Assembly (NCBI GenBank): GCA_001778355.1
Contig: MFGS01000090.1
Span: 1-8,729, forward strand
Length of the DNA stretch: 8,729 nucleotides
Source: Candidatus Firestonebacteria bacterium RIFOXYA2_FULL_40_8
GTDB taxonomy: Bacteria; Oederibacteriota; D2-FULL-39-29
Direction of reading: 5' to 3'
In this document: piece after piece, positions 1 through 6,407 of the stretch
Layout of the letters: the number at the start of each line of letters is the position of its first letter
Numbering within the stretch: position 1 is the first letter of the stretch
Translations under genes and position numbers: made by a program
The notes under the pieces: generated by a model
Told to the model about the DNA's origin: nothing
The model's input: only the letters and a program-made list of their open reading frames with translations
Databases searched by the model: none

Positions 1-1
1 A

Positions 2-148
2 TATATAGAAGAGTATAAAGCTCTTGCCAAAAAATACCCGATGATAGCAATGTCAAATCAAATGGTAATCTTTACCAACAAATTTGACGACAGTAAGCTC
101 TACCCCCGCGCAATCTTCGAAGGTCCCTACCAACCCAATAAAAGATAA
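2..148 (+). CDS. C-terminal end of an unidentified protein (5'-truncated)
   Basis: An open frame runs from the left edge and ends at TAA (146-148), giving 48 residues that begin YIEEYKALAKK and end PYQPNKR. The reading frame is set only by the absence of stops and by plausible protein-like composition: mixed charged and hydrophobic residues, with a basic tail. The fragment shows no motif, membrane segment or repeat that I can assign to a family. It converges on the minus-strand operon, and a hairpin follows its stop codon immediately, as expected for the end of a transcription unit. The function is unknown. The real gene start lies outside the window. Confidence 0.6.
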   Translation, partial: YIEEYKALAKKYPMIAMSNQMVIFTNKFDDSKLYPRAIFEGPYQPNKR

Positions 149-149
149 A

Positions 150-188
150 AGGGACAGAACCTGATAAAATTAATTGGTCGCTGTCCCT
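150..188. terminator. Bidirectional hairpin terminator between convergent genes
   Basis: AGGGACAG (150-157) and CTGTCCCT (181-188) form a perfect 8-bp stem around a 23-nt loop, in which ACC (159-161) can pair with GGT (176-178). On the plus strand the stem is followed by an AT-rich tract with a run of five T. On the minus strand it is followed by TTTATCTTTT. It can therefore end both the upstream plus-strand gene, whose stop codon is 1 base away, and the minus-strand operon, whose last stop is at 198. The long loop is unusual for a classical terminator, so it could instead be a REP-like palindrome that serves as one. Confidence 0.6.
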
Positions 189-197
189 AATTTATTT

Positions 198-1256
198 TTA
201 CTTTATATTAAAGGCTTGTTCGTGGGCGGCTTCGTAGAGAGCTACGATGTTCGCTACGGGAGTCACGGGTTGAAGATTGTGACACGGGCCGATAATATAC
301 CCCCTGCCGAATATCTTTACGTTTTCGGCAACTTCTTTTTTGACGTCTTCGGGAGTTCCAAAAGGAATTGTTTTCTGATTGTCAACTGCGCTGTGAAATA
401 TCAGCTTATCACCAAAATCTTTTGCCAGGCCCTCGCGTTCCATCCCTTTACAACGCCACTGGATAGGATTTAAAATATCATGTCCGGTCTTTATCAGATC
501 GGGAATAATTTTTCTTACGGCACCGTCTGTATGATGAAAAGAATACGCACCGGCTTGATGAACATAATCTATTACTTTTTTCATTCTGGGAAGGAAATAT
601 TGCCTTATATGTTCCGGTGAGTACATAAGATCTTCCTGTCCGCCGACATCCTCGGCGATATATGAATATGTCACTTTACCCGGGATAGCTTCATATATCC
701 TCTTAATATTTTCAAATGCAAGTCCGTAAAGCTTATCTAGAATATAATTACAGATCTCAGGATTTATCGCAAGGTCTATAAACGCCTGTTCTTCCCCTCT
801 TAATTGTTTATAAAGCAGGAATGGCTCGCAATACCCTCCTGCGACGGGATAATCCTCATAACCTTTCAGTTGTGATGGAACATTTGAATAGTCATACCAG
901 TCAGACGAAGGCCATTTGTAATTCTTTTCAATCTCTTCTACGGTTTCAAACGCAGAAAGCGGAGCGGAAGCTCCTTCGATATAACTGCCCGAGCCGTAAT
1001 CTACACTCCTGTATTTTATTCCAAAAACATCATGGTCTTTTGGAATTGCAGGCCCTATATATTTACCACCGACATCAACGGGTCTGTCTATATGAAGCTT
1101 TTTAAACATCTCTCTATCACTGGAAAGACCATAGTGCTTGAGCATCATCTTAGTGACTTCTTCAGTCGCCCAATAATCCACAGGTAATCTGTCAGGTTTT
1201 TGTCTTTTAAGTACAGCCATCCATCTTTCTTTGGGTGTCATCGTTTCTTTAGGCAT
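198..1256 (-). CDS. URO-D-fold protein (MtaA/CmuA-like superfamily), last gene of the operon
   Basis: The 352-residue protein belongs to the uroporphyrinogen decarboxylase superfamily. It has the N-terminal segment WMAVLKRQKPDRLPVDYW (residues 12-29), the barrel segment EDVGGQEDLMYSPEHIRQYF (202-221), then FHHTDG (240-245), NPIQW (263-267) and GPCHNLQP (323-330). It lacks the RQAGR substrate-binding arginine motif of true HemE, so heme synthesis is unlikely. Corrinoid:CoM methyltransferases of this fold bind zinc with an HxC pair plus a distal Cys. Here the pair reads H242-T-D244, while a Cys remains at 325. The ATG is preceded by AAAGGAG at 7-nt spacing. The gene lies 122 bp behind the GH4 gene with no clear promoter of its own, so it is probably co-transcribed. 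Substrate and reaction are unknown. A methyltransferase or a sugar-related role is inference only. Confidence 0.85.
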   Translation of the reverse strand: MPKETMTPKERWMAVLKRQKPDRLPVDYWATEEVTKMMLKHYGLSSDREMFKKLHIDRPVDVGGKYIGPAIPKDHDVFGIKYRSVDYGSGSYIEGASAPLSAFETVEEIEKNYKWPSSDWYDYSNVPSQLKGYEDYPVAGGYCEPFLLYKQLRGEEQAFIDLAINPEICNYILDKLYGLAFENIKRIYEAIPGKVTYSYIAEDVGGQEDLMYSPEHIRQYFLPRMKKVIDYVHQAGAYSFHHTDGAVRKIIPDLIKTGHDILNPIQWRCKGMEREGLAKDFGDKLIFHSAVDNQKTIPFGTPEDVKKEVAENVKIFGRGYIIGPCHNLQPVTPVANIVALYEAAHEQAFNIK

Positions 1257-1261
1257 AAAAG

Positions 1262-1276
1262 AACTCCTTTGGAGTT
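1262..1276 (-). promoter_or_regulatory. Small hairpin covering the Shine-Dalgarno site of the last operon gene
   Basis: AACTCC and GGAGTT form a perfect 6-bp inverted repeat around a 3-nt centre. On the minus strand the ribosome binding site AAAGGAG (1264-1270) makes up the loop and part of the stem, 7 nt before the ATG at 1256. In RNA the site would be partly paired, which could make translation depend on unfolding. The stem is short and may simply be incidental. Confidence 0.4.
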
Positions 1277-1360
1277 AAATTTGAAATTCTAAACTCGAAA
1301 TTCGAAAAAATCATAAACTTTAAATCCTAACCCTCCGCCCTCTGTTCTCCGTCTTCCTCT
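1277..1360. repeat. Array of twelve in-phase degenerate 7-bp units
   Basis: Cutting the plus strand every 7 bases from 1277 gives twelve units with one uninterrupted phase. The first four follow AAATTCG with at most one change each. The middle ones are A/T-rich (NNTAAAN). The last four follow CTCCGYC. The array fills most of the 122-bp gap between the GH4 stop and the start of the last operon gene and does not enter either gene. The change of consensus within a constant period is notable. Confidence 0.7.
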
Positions 1361-1378
1361 TGCCAATCATCCAACCCT

Positions 1379-2695
1379 CTATTTGAATTGCGGCAACCAG
1401 GCTTTATTCTTCTTTAGCATCTCATTAACCATTGCTTGTATCTCATCCAGACTCAAAACAGCTGATGTTAATGGATCAAAAGCAACAGCGTGGAACAGCT
1501 TTCTAGGATTACCTTCGATTGCGGCTTCCACCGCCAGCTCCTCACACCTGGCACTCGTATTATTTAAGATAGCTAAATGCTCGGGTAAAGCGCCTACGTG
1601 CATAGCCCTAAGACCTTCTTTCGAAGCTACAACAGGTACTTCAACGCAGCAACCGTAAGGAAGATTATCGATAAGATTAAAATTTCGTACATTCCCGTTA
1701 AACTCAAACAGCGTATTGTCGCCGAATATCCCATTAAAAATTCTGGAAGCATATTCATTGCCGCGTTTAAGATCTACTTTTGGATCTGCCAGCCATTTCA
1801 CAATATCTTTTTTCCAGCCCTTCTTTACAGCCAAGTAACGTTTCGCAATAAAAGCATATTCCCCGGGATTCCAACCTGTTCCGATGCAATATTTTTTTAT
1901 TAGATCCTTTCTCTTTCTAAACCAGGCATTGTACTCCGAGTTATGCCCGCTCGACTCCGTAACATAAAAGTCCAGATATTTAAACATCTCATTCCTTACT
2001 ACGTCCGCCATATAATTTTTCTTTATCTTCAATGCCTCTCTTATATCCGGATAAGCATCTTTTCCGTTTCGTTCAAACTTAAGATACCACGCCTGATGAT
2101 TAATACCGGCGCACAAATAGTTTATTTCTGTTTCCTTTGCACCTATCATATTAGCGAGTTCGGTAGCCGTTCCCTGCACGCTGTGGCAAAGCCCAGAGAT
2201 GGTCAGATCCGGATACTCCCCCTGCATTGCCCTGCAAAGCATCGCCATCGGGTTCGTATAATTCAAAAACACAGCTTTTGGACAGTATTTTTTAATATCT
2301 TCACATATGTCAAGCATTACTGGAATTGTTCTAAGCGCACGGAATATTCCCGCAGGACCTCTGGTATCACCTACATTAATATCAACACCGTATTTTTTCG
2401 GGATATAAATGTCATGTTTCCAAACCTCCACATCTCCGGCAAGTATAGTACAAAGAACGCCGTCGGCACCTTTTAAAGCTTCTTTCCTGCTCGTGGTTGC
2501 GGTAATCTTCGCGGGATAATTACCGGCTCTTGCGATCTTCTCGCAGGCCTGCTTTATCCAACTCAGACGCTGTTTATCAATATCCATGAGTGCAATTTCC
2601 ACATCCGCGAAAGCAGGAAAAGTAAGGATATCCCGCACCAACCCCCTTGTGAACCCGAAACTTCCGGCACCTATAAACGCTATTTTCTTTGACAT
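1379..2695 (-). CDS. melA: Alpha-galactosidase, glycoside hydrolase family 4 (NAD+ and metal dependent)
   Basis: The 438-residue cytoplasmic enzyme hydrolyses terminal alpha-galactosides such as melibiose by the GH4 redox-elimination mechanism, using NAD+ and a divalent metal. Visible features are the N-terminal Rossmann loop GAGSFGF (9-15), NYTNPMAM (145-152), the metal-site motif CHSV (170-173), GINHQAW with metal ligand His200 (197-203), GHNSEYNAWFRKR (250-262) and PYGCCVEVP (346-354). In GH4 the Cys-containing tetrapeptide tracks specificity. CHSV is the alpha-galactosidase type, whereas alpha-galacturonidases carry CHEV and 6-phosphoglucosidases CDMP or CNVP. Length matches the family. 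The ATG follows AAAGGAG at 6-nt spacing. It is the third gene of the LacI-controlled operon, 45 bp after the preceding gene. No transporter for its substrate is in the window. Confidence 0.92.
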   Translation of the reverse strand: MSKKIAFIGAGSFGFTRGLVRDILTFPAFADVEIALMDIDKQRLSWIKQACEKIARAGNYPAKITATTSRKEALKGADGVLCTILAGDVEVWKHDIYIPKKYGVDINVGDTRGPAGIFRALRTIPVMLDICEDIKKYCPKAVFLNYTNPMAMLCRAMQGEYPDLTISGLCHSVQGTATELANMIGAKETEINYLCAGINHQAWYLKFERNGKDAYPDIREALKIKKNYMADVVRNEMFKYLDFYVTESSGHNSEYNAWFRKRKDLIKKYCIGTGWNPGEYAFIAKRYLAVKKGWKKDIVKWLADPKVDLKRGNEYASRIFNGIFGDNTLFEFNGNVRNFNLIDNLPYGCCVEVPVVASKEGLRAMHVGALPEHLAILNNTSARCEELAVEAAIEGNPRKLFHAVAFDPLTSAVLSLDEIQAMVNEMLKKNKAWLPQFK

Positions 2696-2715
2696 ATACT
2701 TCTCCTTTAGTATAG

Positions 2716-2735
2716 TTGTCCGCCTTGGCGAACAA
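2716..2735. repeat. Intercistronic palindrome (TTCGCC/AAGGCG type)
   Basis: TTGTCCGCC (2716-2724) and GGCGAACAA (2727-2735) are inverted copies with one mismatch, which becomes a G-U pair in the minus-strand transcript. The stem of about eight pairs lies in the 45-bp gap just before the ribosome binding site of the GH4 gene. It has no T-run, so it is not a terminator. It could stabilise or mark a processing point in the operon mRNA, or be a diverged copy of the palindrome at 4818-4848. Confidence 0.6.
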
Positions 2736-2740
2736 GATTT

Positions 2741-3781
2741 TTAATTATACTTTTCCGCTATCTTTATAAGTTCATTCGCTTCTTCAAGAGTACCGACGGA
2801 AGTATCAATCCAGAGACCTTCTCTCGGCAGGGTTTTAACCGCTTCTTCCACCTCCCCGGCAGGTATTGAAGCATACACTCCCTTCCCGCTTTCAAGTATC
2901 TGTTTAAATACTTCTTTCCAGTACATCCCTTCCGGTTTTCCAGCCCCGGGTACCCATTGGATCGCGTTTATTTTTTTAAATTTAAGCAGACGGGGAAGAT
3001 GATGAAGCGCGTTCACCCCGTCCAGATGGTATATTGAATTATCAAGAAAATTTGTAAGATCTTCAAGTTCAGGAACTACAAACTCCTCGAACATATCTTC
3101 GGATATCATACAGGAAAAATCGCACTGTAAGGGAAAATATTTACCCGGAGACCAGACCGGGAGCCAACACGTTGACCCATCATATTTTTTTGCTGTCAAA
3201 GAATAAGCTTCTTCATACATTTTTTTGAACGTGACAGTCAACCTGTCCCGGCAGCTCTTAATCAATTCCGGTCTCTCAATCAGCTCAAAACAGGTCTTTT
3301 CCGCACCCAGTATCATACTGATAACATCCATCGGCTGGATAAACACCGGAAGTCCCTGCATTGAAACTTCTAATAATTCCGACTCGAGTTTCATAAGTTT
3401 ACGCCACAGCTTATTTTCAGTGTTAAAATCAAGAGGCATACTCTCCAGAAGCTCCTCTGAATGCTTAAACCAAACGGTTTTCATATCCATTACAGGGGTT
3501 TGCCCCATGAAAACACCCGGAAAAGCATATCCAAACATAAAACTGTAATTAGGGATAGTTTCAGCGACAAAGTAAGAGTTATCAAACCTTATTTTTAATT
3601 CTCTCTTTAAAAAATCACCGTCACAGTAAAGAGTTTCCGCATCCGTCGCCTTAGGTAAATTTACCTTTTTCCCTTTACCTACATGTATTGCCATGGGAAT
3701 TCTTTTAATTATCTTCCTTTCCCACCACGCGCGCATTCTCGCTTCGGTCTCTTCCCAATTATCTTTATACGGAACAATCAT
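2741..3781 (-). CDS. URO-D-like barrel protein, second gene of the operon
   Basis: The 346-residue protein resembles the URO-D superfamily remotely. Its C-terminal half reads YHLDGVNALHHLP (251-263), NAIQWVPGAGKP (272-283) and LWIDTSVGT (323-331), in the same order as HHTDG and NPIQW in the other URO-D protein of this operon. The two are therefore distant paralogues. Here too Asp replaces the zinc-binding Cys of MtaA-type enzymes, and the distal Cys is also absent, so a zinc-corrinoid methyltransferase reaction looks unlikely by known rules. The N-terminus has Trp-rich NWEETEARMRAWWERK (8-23). Its ATG overlaps the repressor stop codon (ATGA). An AAGGGG ribosome binding site lies about 10 nt upstream, inside the repressor gene, so the two are translationally coupled. 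No signal peptide is visible. The function is not known. The tight link to a regulator and a galactosidase points to sugar metabolism. Confidence 0.75.
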   Translation of the reverse strand: MIVPYKDNWEETEARMRAWWERKIIKRIPMAIHVGKGKKVNLPKATDAETLYCDGDFLKRELKIRFDNSYFVAETIPNYSFMFGYAFPGVFMGQTPVMDMKTVWFKHSEELLESMPLDFNTENKLWRKLMKLESELLEVSMQGLPVFIQPMDVISMILGAEKTCFELIERPELIKSCRDRLTVTFKKMYEEAYSLTAKKYDGSTCWLPVWSPGKYFPLQCDFSCMISEDMFEEFVVPELEDLTNFLDNSIYHLDGVNALHHLPRLLKFKKINAIQWVPGAGKPEGMYWKEVFKQILESGKGVYASIPAGEVEEAVKTLPREGLWIDTSVGTLEEANELIKIAEKYN

Positions 3782-4785
3782 ATTATTTTTCCCCTTTTTC
3801 TGTCAAGCACTGAATTTCCAATAATTATATCCGGGATAATGTTTTTATGGATACTTCCGCCTTCTTTTATTATCCGGAGTAATTCTTCTGCCGCAACATT
3901 ATACGTTTTAAACAAAGGAGTTTCGATGGTTGTCAATTTGAAAGGCAAAGAATCAATATAGGGCATATTATCATAACCTATAAGCGAGACATCCTCGGGT
4001 ATTCTTATACCGGCGGCTGAAAAGGCCTGGATAACGCCGAAGGCAGTCAAATCATTAATGACAAAAACAGAATCTATGCTCTTACTTTTAATTTCTTTTA
4101 TTATTTTTTGCGCGGATTCAAAACCGCCTTTTATCCCGAAGCCGCCGTCTATAAGCAAGGGCTCACCGCCTATTCCGTCCTTAAATCCCTTGTACCGCTC
4201 CCGGCCGGCATGATCTGTTTTCACCCTGCAGGTAATATGCGCATAACCCTTATGCCCGGTTGCAACAAAATATTCTCCGGCAAGACGTCCGCCGGCCCGC
4301 TCATCGATATATACCGTGTTGAATTTTTCGGAATTCTCCCTGTATGCGATAACATACGGTATTCCGGAATTTTTGACCTTTTCGGCAAAAACCCCGGGGA
4401 TCTCAAGAGTAATGATGCCGTCGCAAAATTTTGTTTTAAGCAGGCTGTCTGAGTTTGCTGCATTTAGATTCAGTATATTAAAATTATACATAGACTTATC
4501 TATCACGTATTTGGCACCCTTAACGCTGTCAGCATAACACCATAGGAAGTTACGGCTTACAGGCGCTTTGTTTATATCCGCATATTCCACGAGAGAGATC
4601 ATCCCCGTTCCGTTCCTGCGAAGGGCGCTTGCCATTTTATTCGGAGTGTAATTGTATTCTTTCGCCGCTTTTTGCACCGCAGAAACTTTTTCAGGTGCCA
4701 CATTTTCAGGCGTGTTAAATACACGGGATACTGTCGCCGTACTAACCCCCGCCTTTTTTGCTATGAAATTCCGATCAATTTTCAA
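3778..4785 (-). CDS. LacI-family transcriptional repressor of the galactosidase operon
   Basis: The 335-residue DNA-binding regulator has the LacI helix-turn-helix IAKKAGVSTATVSRVFN (8-24) and the hinge helix NKMASALR (49-56), which inserts at the central CG of operators. A periplasmic-binding-protein-like sugar-sensing domain follows, with GRERYKGF (194-201), ND (244-245) and GYDN (270-273). The start is TTG, chosen because the frame then opens exactly at the usual LacI N-terminus and an AGGGGAG site lies 4 nt upstream. There is no ATG in a better place. It is the first gene of the operon. The next gene starts within its stop codon. A promoter and a palindromic operator lie about 190 bp upstream, so negative autoregulation with relief by a galactoside or derived sugar is the likely mode. 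The effector is not known. Confidence 0.93.
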   Translation of the reverse strand: MKIDRNFIAKKAGVSTATVSRVFNTPENVAPEKVSAVQKAAKEYNYTPNKMASALRRNGTGMISLVEYADINKAPVSRNFLWCYADSVKGAKYVIDKSMYNFNILNLNAANSDSLLKTKFCDGIITLEIPGVFAEKVKNSGIPYVIAYRENSEKFNTVYIDERAGGRLAGEYFVATGHKGYAHITCRVKTDHAGRERYKGFKDGIGGEPLLIDGGFGIKGGFESAQKIIKEIKSKSIDSVFVINDLTAFGVIQAFSAAGIRIPEDVSLIGYDNMPYIDSLPFKLTTIETPLFKTYNVAAEELLRIIKEGGSIHKNIIPDIIIGNSVLDRKRGKII

Positions 4786-4817
4786 CTGGCTCCCCTTGAA
4801 AAATCGTTACACGTTCC

Positions 4818-4848
4818 CCTCCTTCGCCCTAAGGCTTTGGAGGACAAG
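4818..4848. repeat. Palindromic element in the leader of the LacI operon
   Basis: CCTCC (4818-4822) pairs with GGAGG (4839-4843). Inside, GCC (4826-4828) pairs with GGC (4833-4835) around CTAA, separated by a symmetrical 3x3 internal loop. The element shares TTCGCC, AAGGC and a trailing GGACAA with the palindrome at 2716-2735, which suggests two diverged copies of one repeat family. It lies about 30 nt before the repressor start and would form a hairpin in the leader RNA. Confidence 0.5.
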
Positions 4849-4851
4849 CAA

Positions 4852-4878
4852 GTTGCTCACGTTACTCACGTTTTACAC
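4852..4878. repeat. 9-bp direct repeats in the operon leader
   Basis: GTTGCTCAC (4852-4860) is followed directly by GTTACTCAC (4861-4869), with one change, and then by a diverged third unit GTTTTACAC (4870-4878). The repeats lie between the promoter and the repressor start and do not look like protein coding. Their role is unknown. Confidence 0.5.
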
Positions 4879-4932
4879 CAAGGTGATATTATCATATTTG
4901 GTGAAGAACTTTTTTTCCACTTTCGCTTTATA

Positions 4933-4960
4933 ATCAGCTATCAGCTATTAGTTATAAGCT
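4933..4960. repeat. Four tandem 7-bp units, consensus ATNAGCT
   Basis: Units starting at 4933, 4940, 4947 and 4954 follow ATCAGCT or close variants: two are identical, and the others differ at one or two positions. The array lies 8 bp from the operator, in the transcribed leader of the operon. The AGCT core of each unit is itself palindromic. Confidence 0.75.
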
Positions 4961-4968
4961 ATTCACAT

Positions 4969-4982
4969 TGTACTCGTGTACA
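4969..4982. promoter_or_regulatory. LacI-type operator
   Basis: TGTACTCGTGTACA is an inverted repeat with one mismatch (half-sites TGTACTC and TGTACAC) and a central CG, the usual form of LacI-family operators. It begins at the last base of the -10 box and covers the predicted transcription start, so bound repressor would block RNA polymerase. The repressor encoded directly downstream is the natural ligand. Confidence 0.75.
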
Positions 4983-5009
4983 TTATAACACAATTCTGAT
5001 TTTTGTCAA
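4982..5009 (-). promoter_or_regulatory. Sigma-70-type promoter of the lacI-type/URO-D/GH4 operon
   Basis: On the minus strand TTGACA (5009-5004) and TATAAT (4987-4982), both perfect consensus, are separated by 16 bp. The predicted start falls near 4975, in the middle of the operator. The strong core fits a promoter that is kept silent by repression, not one that needs an activator. Confidence 0.85.
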
Positions 5010-5104
5010 GGGATTTTCATAGCGATATTCAAAGGCTTTTCCGACTGGATATGAGGTGTGGGGTATTTAGTATATTCGGCGGAGCGCTTTATCCCGCCTT
5101 CATT

Positions 5105-5132
5105 CAATTGTCATTCGTCAATCGTCAATTGT
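5105..5132. repeat. Four tandem 7-bp units, consensus CAATYGT
   Basis: Units starting at 5105, 5112, 5119 and 5126 are CAATTGT or variants with one or two changes, and the first and last units are identical. The array begins 12 bp behind the proA stop codon in transcription order, so it lies in the 3' end of the proA transcript. Confidence 0.75.
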
Positions 5133-5144
5133 AATTATCTTTAG

Positions 5145-6401
5145 CTATTTTCGTATCTGTCCATTCCCTCTTACTACAAACTTACTGCTGGTTAATTCGG
5201 TCAGGCCCATCGGACCTCTTGCGTGGAGTTTCTGGGTGCTTATTCCTATTTCTGCGCCGAGTCCGAGTTCGAATCCGTCATTAAACCTTGTAGAAGCATT
5301 GGCAAATACTGCGGATGAATCTACTTCCCTTAAGAACTTGTCACAGGCAGTTCTATCTCTCGAGACAATAGCATCACTGTGATGCGAGCCAAAAATGTTT
5401 ATATGTTTAATTGCTTCTTCAATGCTTCCTACCAATTTTACACCGATAATCAAATCATGATATTCTTTATACCAATCTGCCTCAGTGGCAAGTTTTGCTT
5501 TTTTATATATAACTCTCACAGATTTATCCGCGCGTATCTCAACTCCGGCATCCGCCAGACGTTTGAGTATTGCAGGCAAAAACTTTCTGGCAATATCCTT
5601 ATGCACAAGAAGTTTTTCCGCCGCATTACAGACCGAAGGACGCTGGGTCTTTGCGTTAAACACTATTTCTTCAGCAGCATTCAGATCTGCGGCCTTTCCT
5701 ACATAAATGTGACAATTTCCTTCCCCGTGAGCAATTACAGGAACCGAGGATTCTCCGATTATGTATTTAATGAGAGGCTGGCTGCCTCTGGGGATAATCA
5801 CATCAAGATATTTATCTTGCTTAATCATAACTCTAACAGCAGATCTATCCGTCGTATCAATAAACTCAACACAACTGACCGGCAGTCCTTCTTCCTTTAT
5901 AGCTTCTTTGAGTACTTTAACCAGAGCCCTGTTCGAATTAATAGCTTCAGAACCCCCTCGTAGGAGTACGGTATTTCCCGATTTCAAACAGAGTACGGCC
6001 GCATCAATGGTAACATTGGGCCTCGCTTCATATATAATGCCTATGGCCCCGAGCGGAACCCGCATTTTTTCAACTTTTAAACCATTAGGTCTGTAAGTTC
6101 TATCATGAATCATCCCAACGGGATCAGGAAGCGCAACAACATCTTTAATACCCGTAACCATCCCGTAAATCCTCTTTTCATTAATAAGCAGGCGATCCAG
6201 CAGGGCAGAAGAAAGTCCGATTTTTCTCCCATTTTCCATATCCAAAGCATTTGCTTTAACAATGTCTTTAGTATGCGCAAGGAGTTTGTAAGCAATCCTT
6301 GAAATCAAGGCATTCTTCTTTTCCGTTGAAAGATTATACATCTCCCAGCTGGCGGCTTTAACCGCTTTTGCTTTATTTTCAACAAGTTTTTTAAGTGTCA
6401 T
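5145..6401 (-). CDS. proA: Gamma-glutamyl phosphate reductase (proline biosynthesis)
   Basis: The 418-residue cytoplasmic enzyme reduces L-glutamyl 5-phosphate with NADPH to glutamate 5-semialdehyde, the second step of proline synthesis. It is an ALDH-fold protein with catalytic Cys258 in QRPSVCNAAEK (253-263), IYEARPNVTIDAA (123-135), SGNTVLLRGGSEA (141-153), FGSHHSDAIVS (337-347) and a C-terminal EIGISTQKLHARGPMGL (384-400). Length equals that of the E. coli enzyme (417). The frame is open up to 6497, but the extra 32 codons run through a repeat array and have no ProA similarity, so the ATG at 6401 (MTLKKL) is chosen. No Shine-Dalgarno site precedes it. A -10 box ends 6 nt before it. The usual partner proB is not adjacent, and the gene seems to stand alone. 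Confidence 0.96.
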   Translation of the reverse strand: MTLKKLVENKAKAVKAASWEMYNLSTEKKNALISRIAYKLLAHTKDIVKANALDMENGRKIGLSSALLDRLLINEKRIYGMVTGIKDVVALPDPVGMIHDRTYRPNGLKVEKMRVPLGAIGIIYEARPNVTIDAAVLCLKSGNTVLLRGGSEAINSNRALVKVLKEAIKEEGLPVSCVEFIDTTDRSAVRVMIKQDKYLDVIIPRGSQPLIKYIIGESSVPVIAHGEGNCHIYVGKAADLNAAEEIVFNAKTQRPSVCNAAEKLLVHKDIARKFLPAILKRLADAGVEIRADKSVRVIYKKAKLATEADWYKEYHDLIIGVKLVGSIEEAIKHINIFGSHHSDAIVSRDRTACDKFLREVDSSAVFANASTRFNDGFELGLGAEIGISTQKLHARGPMGLTELTSSKFVVRGNGQIRK

Positions 6402-6407
6402 AAGTAT

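Larger units (their letters stand above)
4786..5144. other. 359-bp region between proA and the LacI operon: leader, promoter and repeats, no gene
   Basis: I see no convincing gene here. Going against the plus-strand numbering from 5144, it holds a heptamer array behind the proA stop, a weak GC-rich inverted repeat (5078-5098), the operon promoter and operator (4969-5009), a second heptamer array (4933-4960), a 9-bp direct repeat (4852-4878), a palindrome (4818-4848) and the repressor's ribosome binding site. The operon transcript would have an untranslated leader of about 190 nt. proA and the operon point the same way and no strong terminator separates them, so some read-through is possible. 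Confidence 0.6.

Noticed and set aside
198..1256. HemE, uroporphyrinogen decarboxylase of heme synthesis
   Set aside because: The RQAGR-type substrate-binding motif is missing, no other tetrapyrrole genes are nearby, and the gene sits in a sugar operon.
1943..2476. 177-codon plus-strand open frame opposite the GH4 gene
   Set aside because: It lies wholly within the well-supported alpha-galactosidase gene on the other strand and has no recognisable domain or start signal.
4929..4934. TATAAT on the plus strand as a -10 box
   Set aside because: No recognisable -35 lies 16-18 bp upstream and no plus-strand gene follows.
5078..5098. GGCGG/CCGCC inverted repeat as the proA terminator
   Set aside because: The stem has only 5 bp with an 11-nt loop and no T-run on the minus strand, so it is too weak to call a terminator.
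4933..5132. CRISPR array
   Set aside because: The repeats are 7-bp tandem units without spacers, and there are no cas genes.
5379..5963. 194-codon plus-strand open frame opposite proA
   Set aside because: It is antisense to conserved ProA sequence, with biased, low-complexity composition and no ribosome binding site of note.
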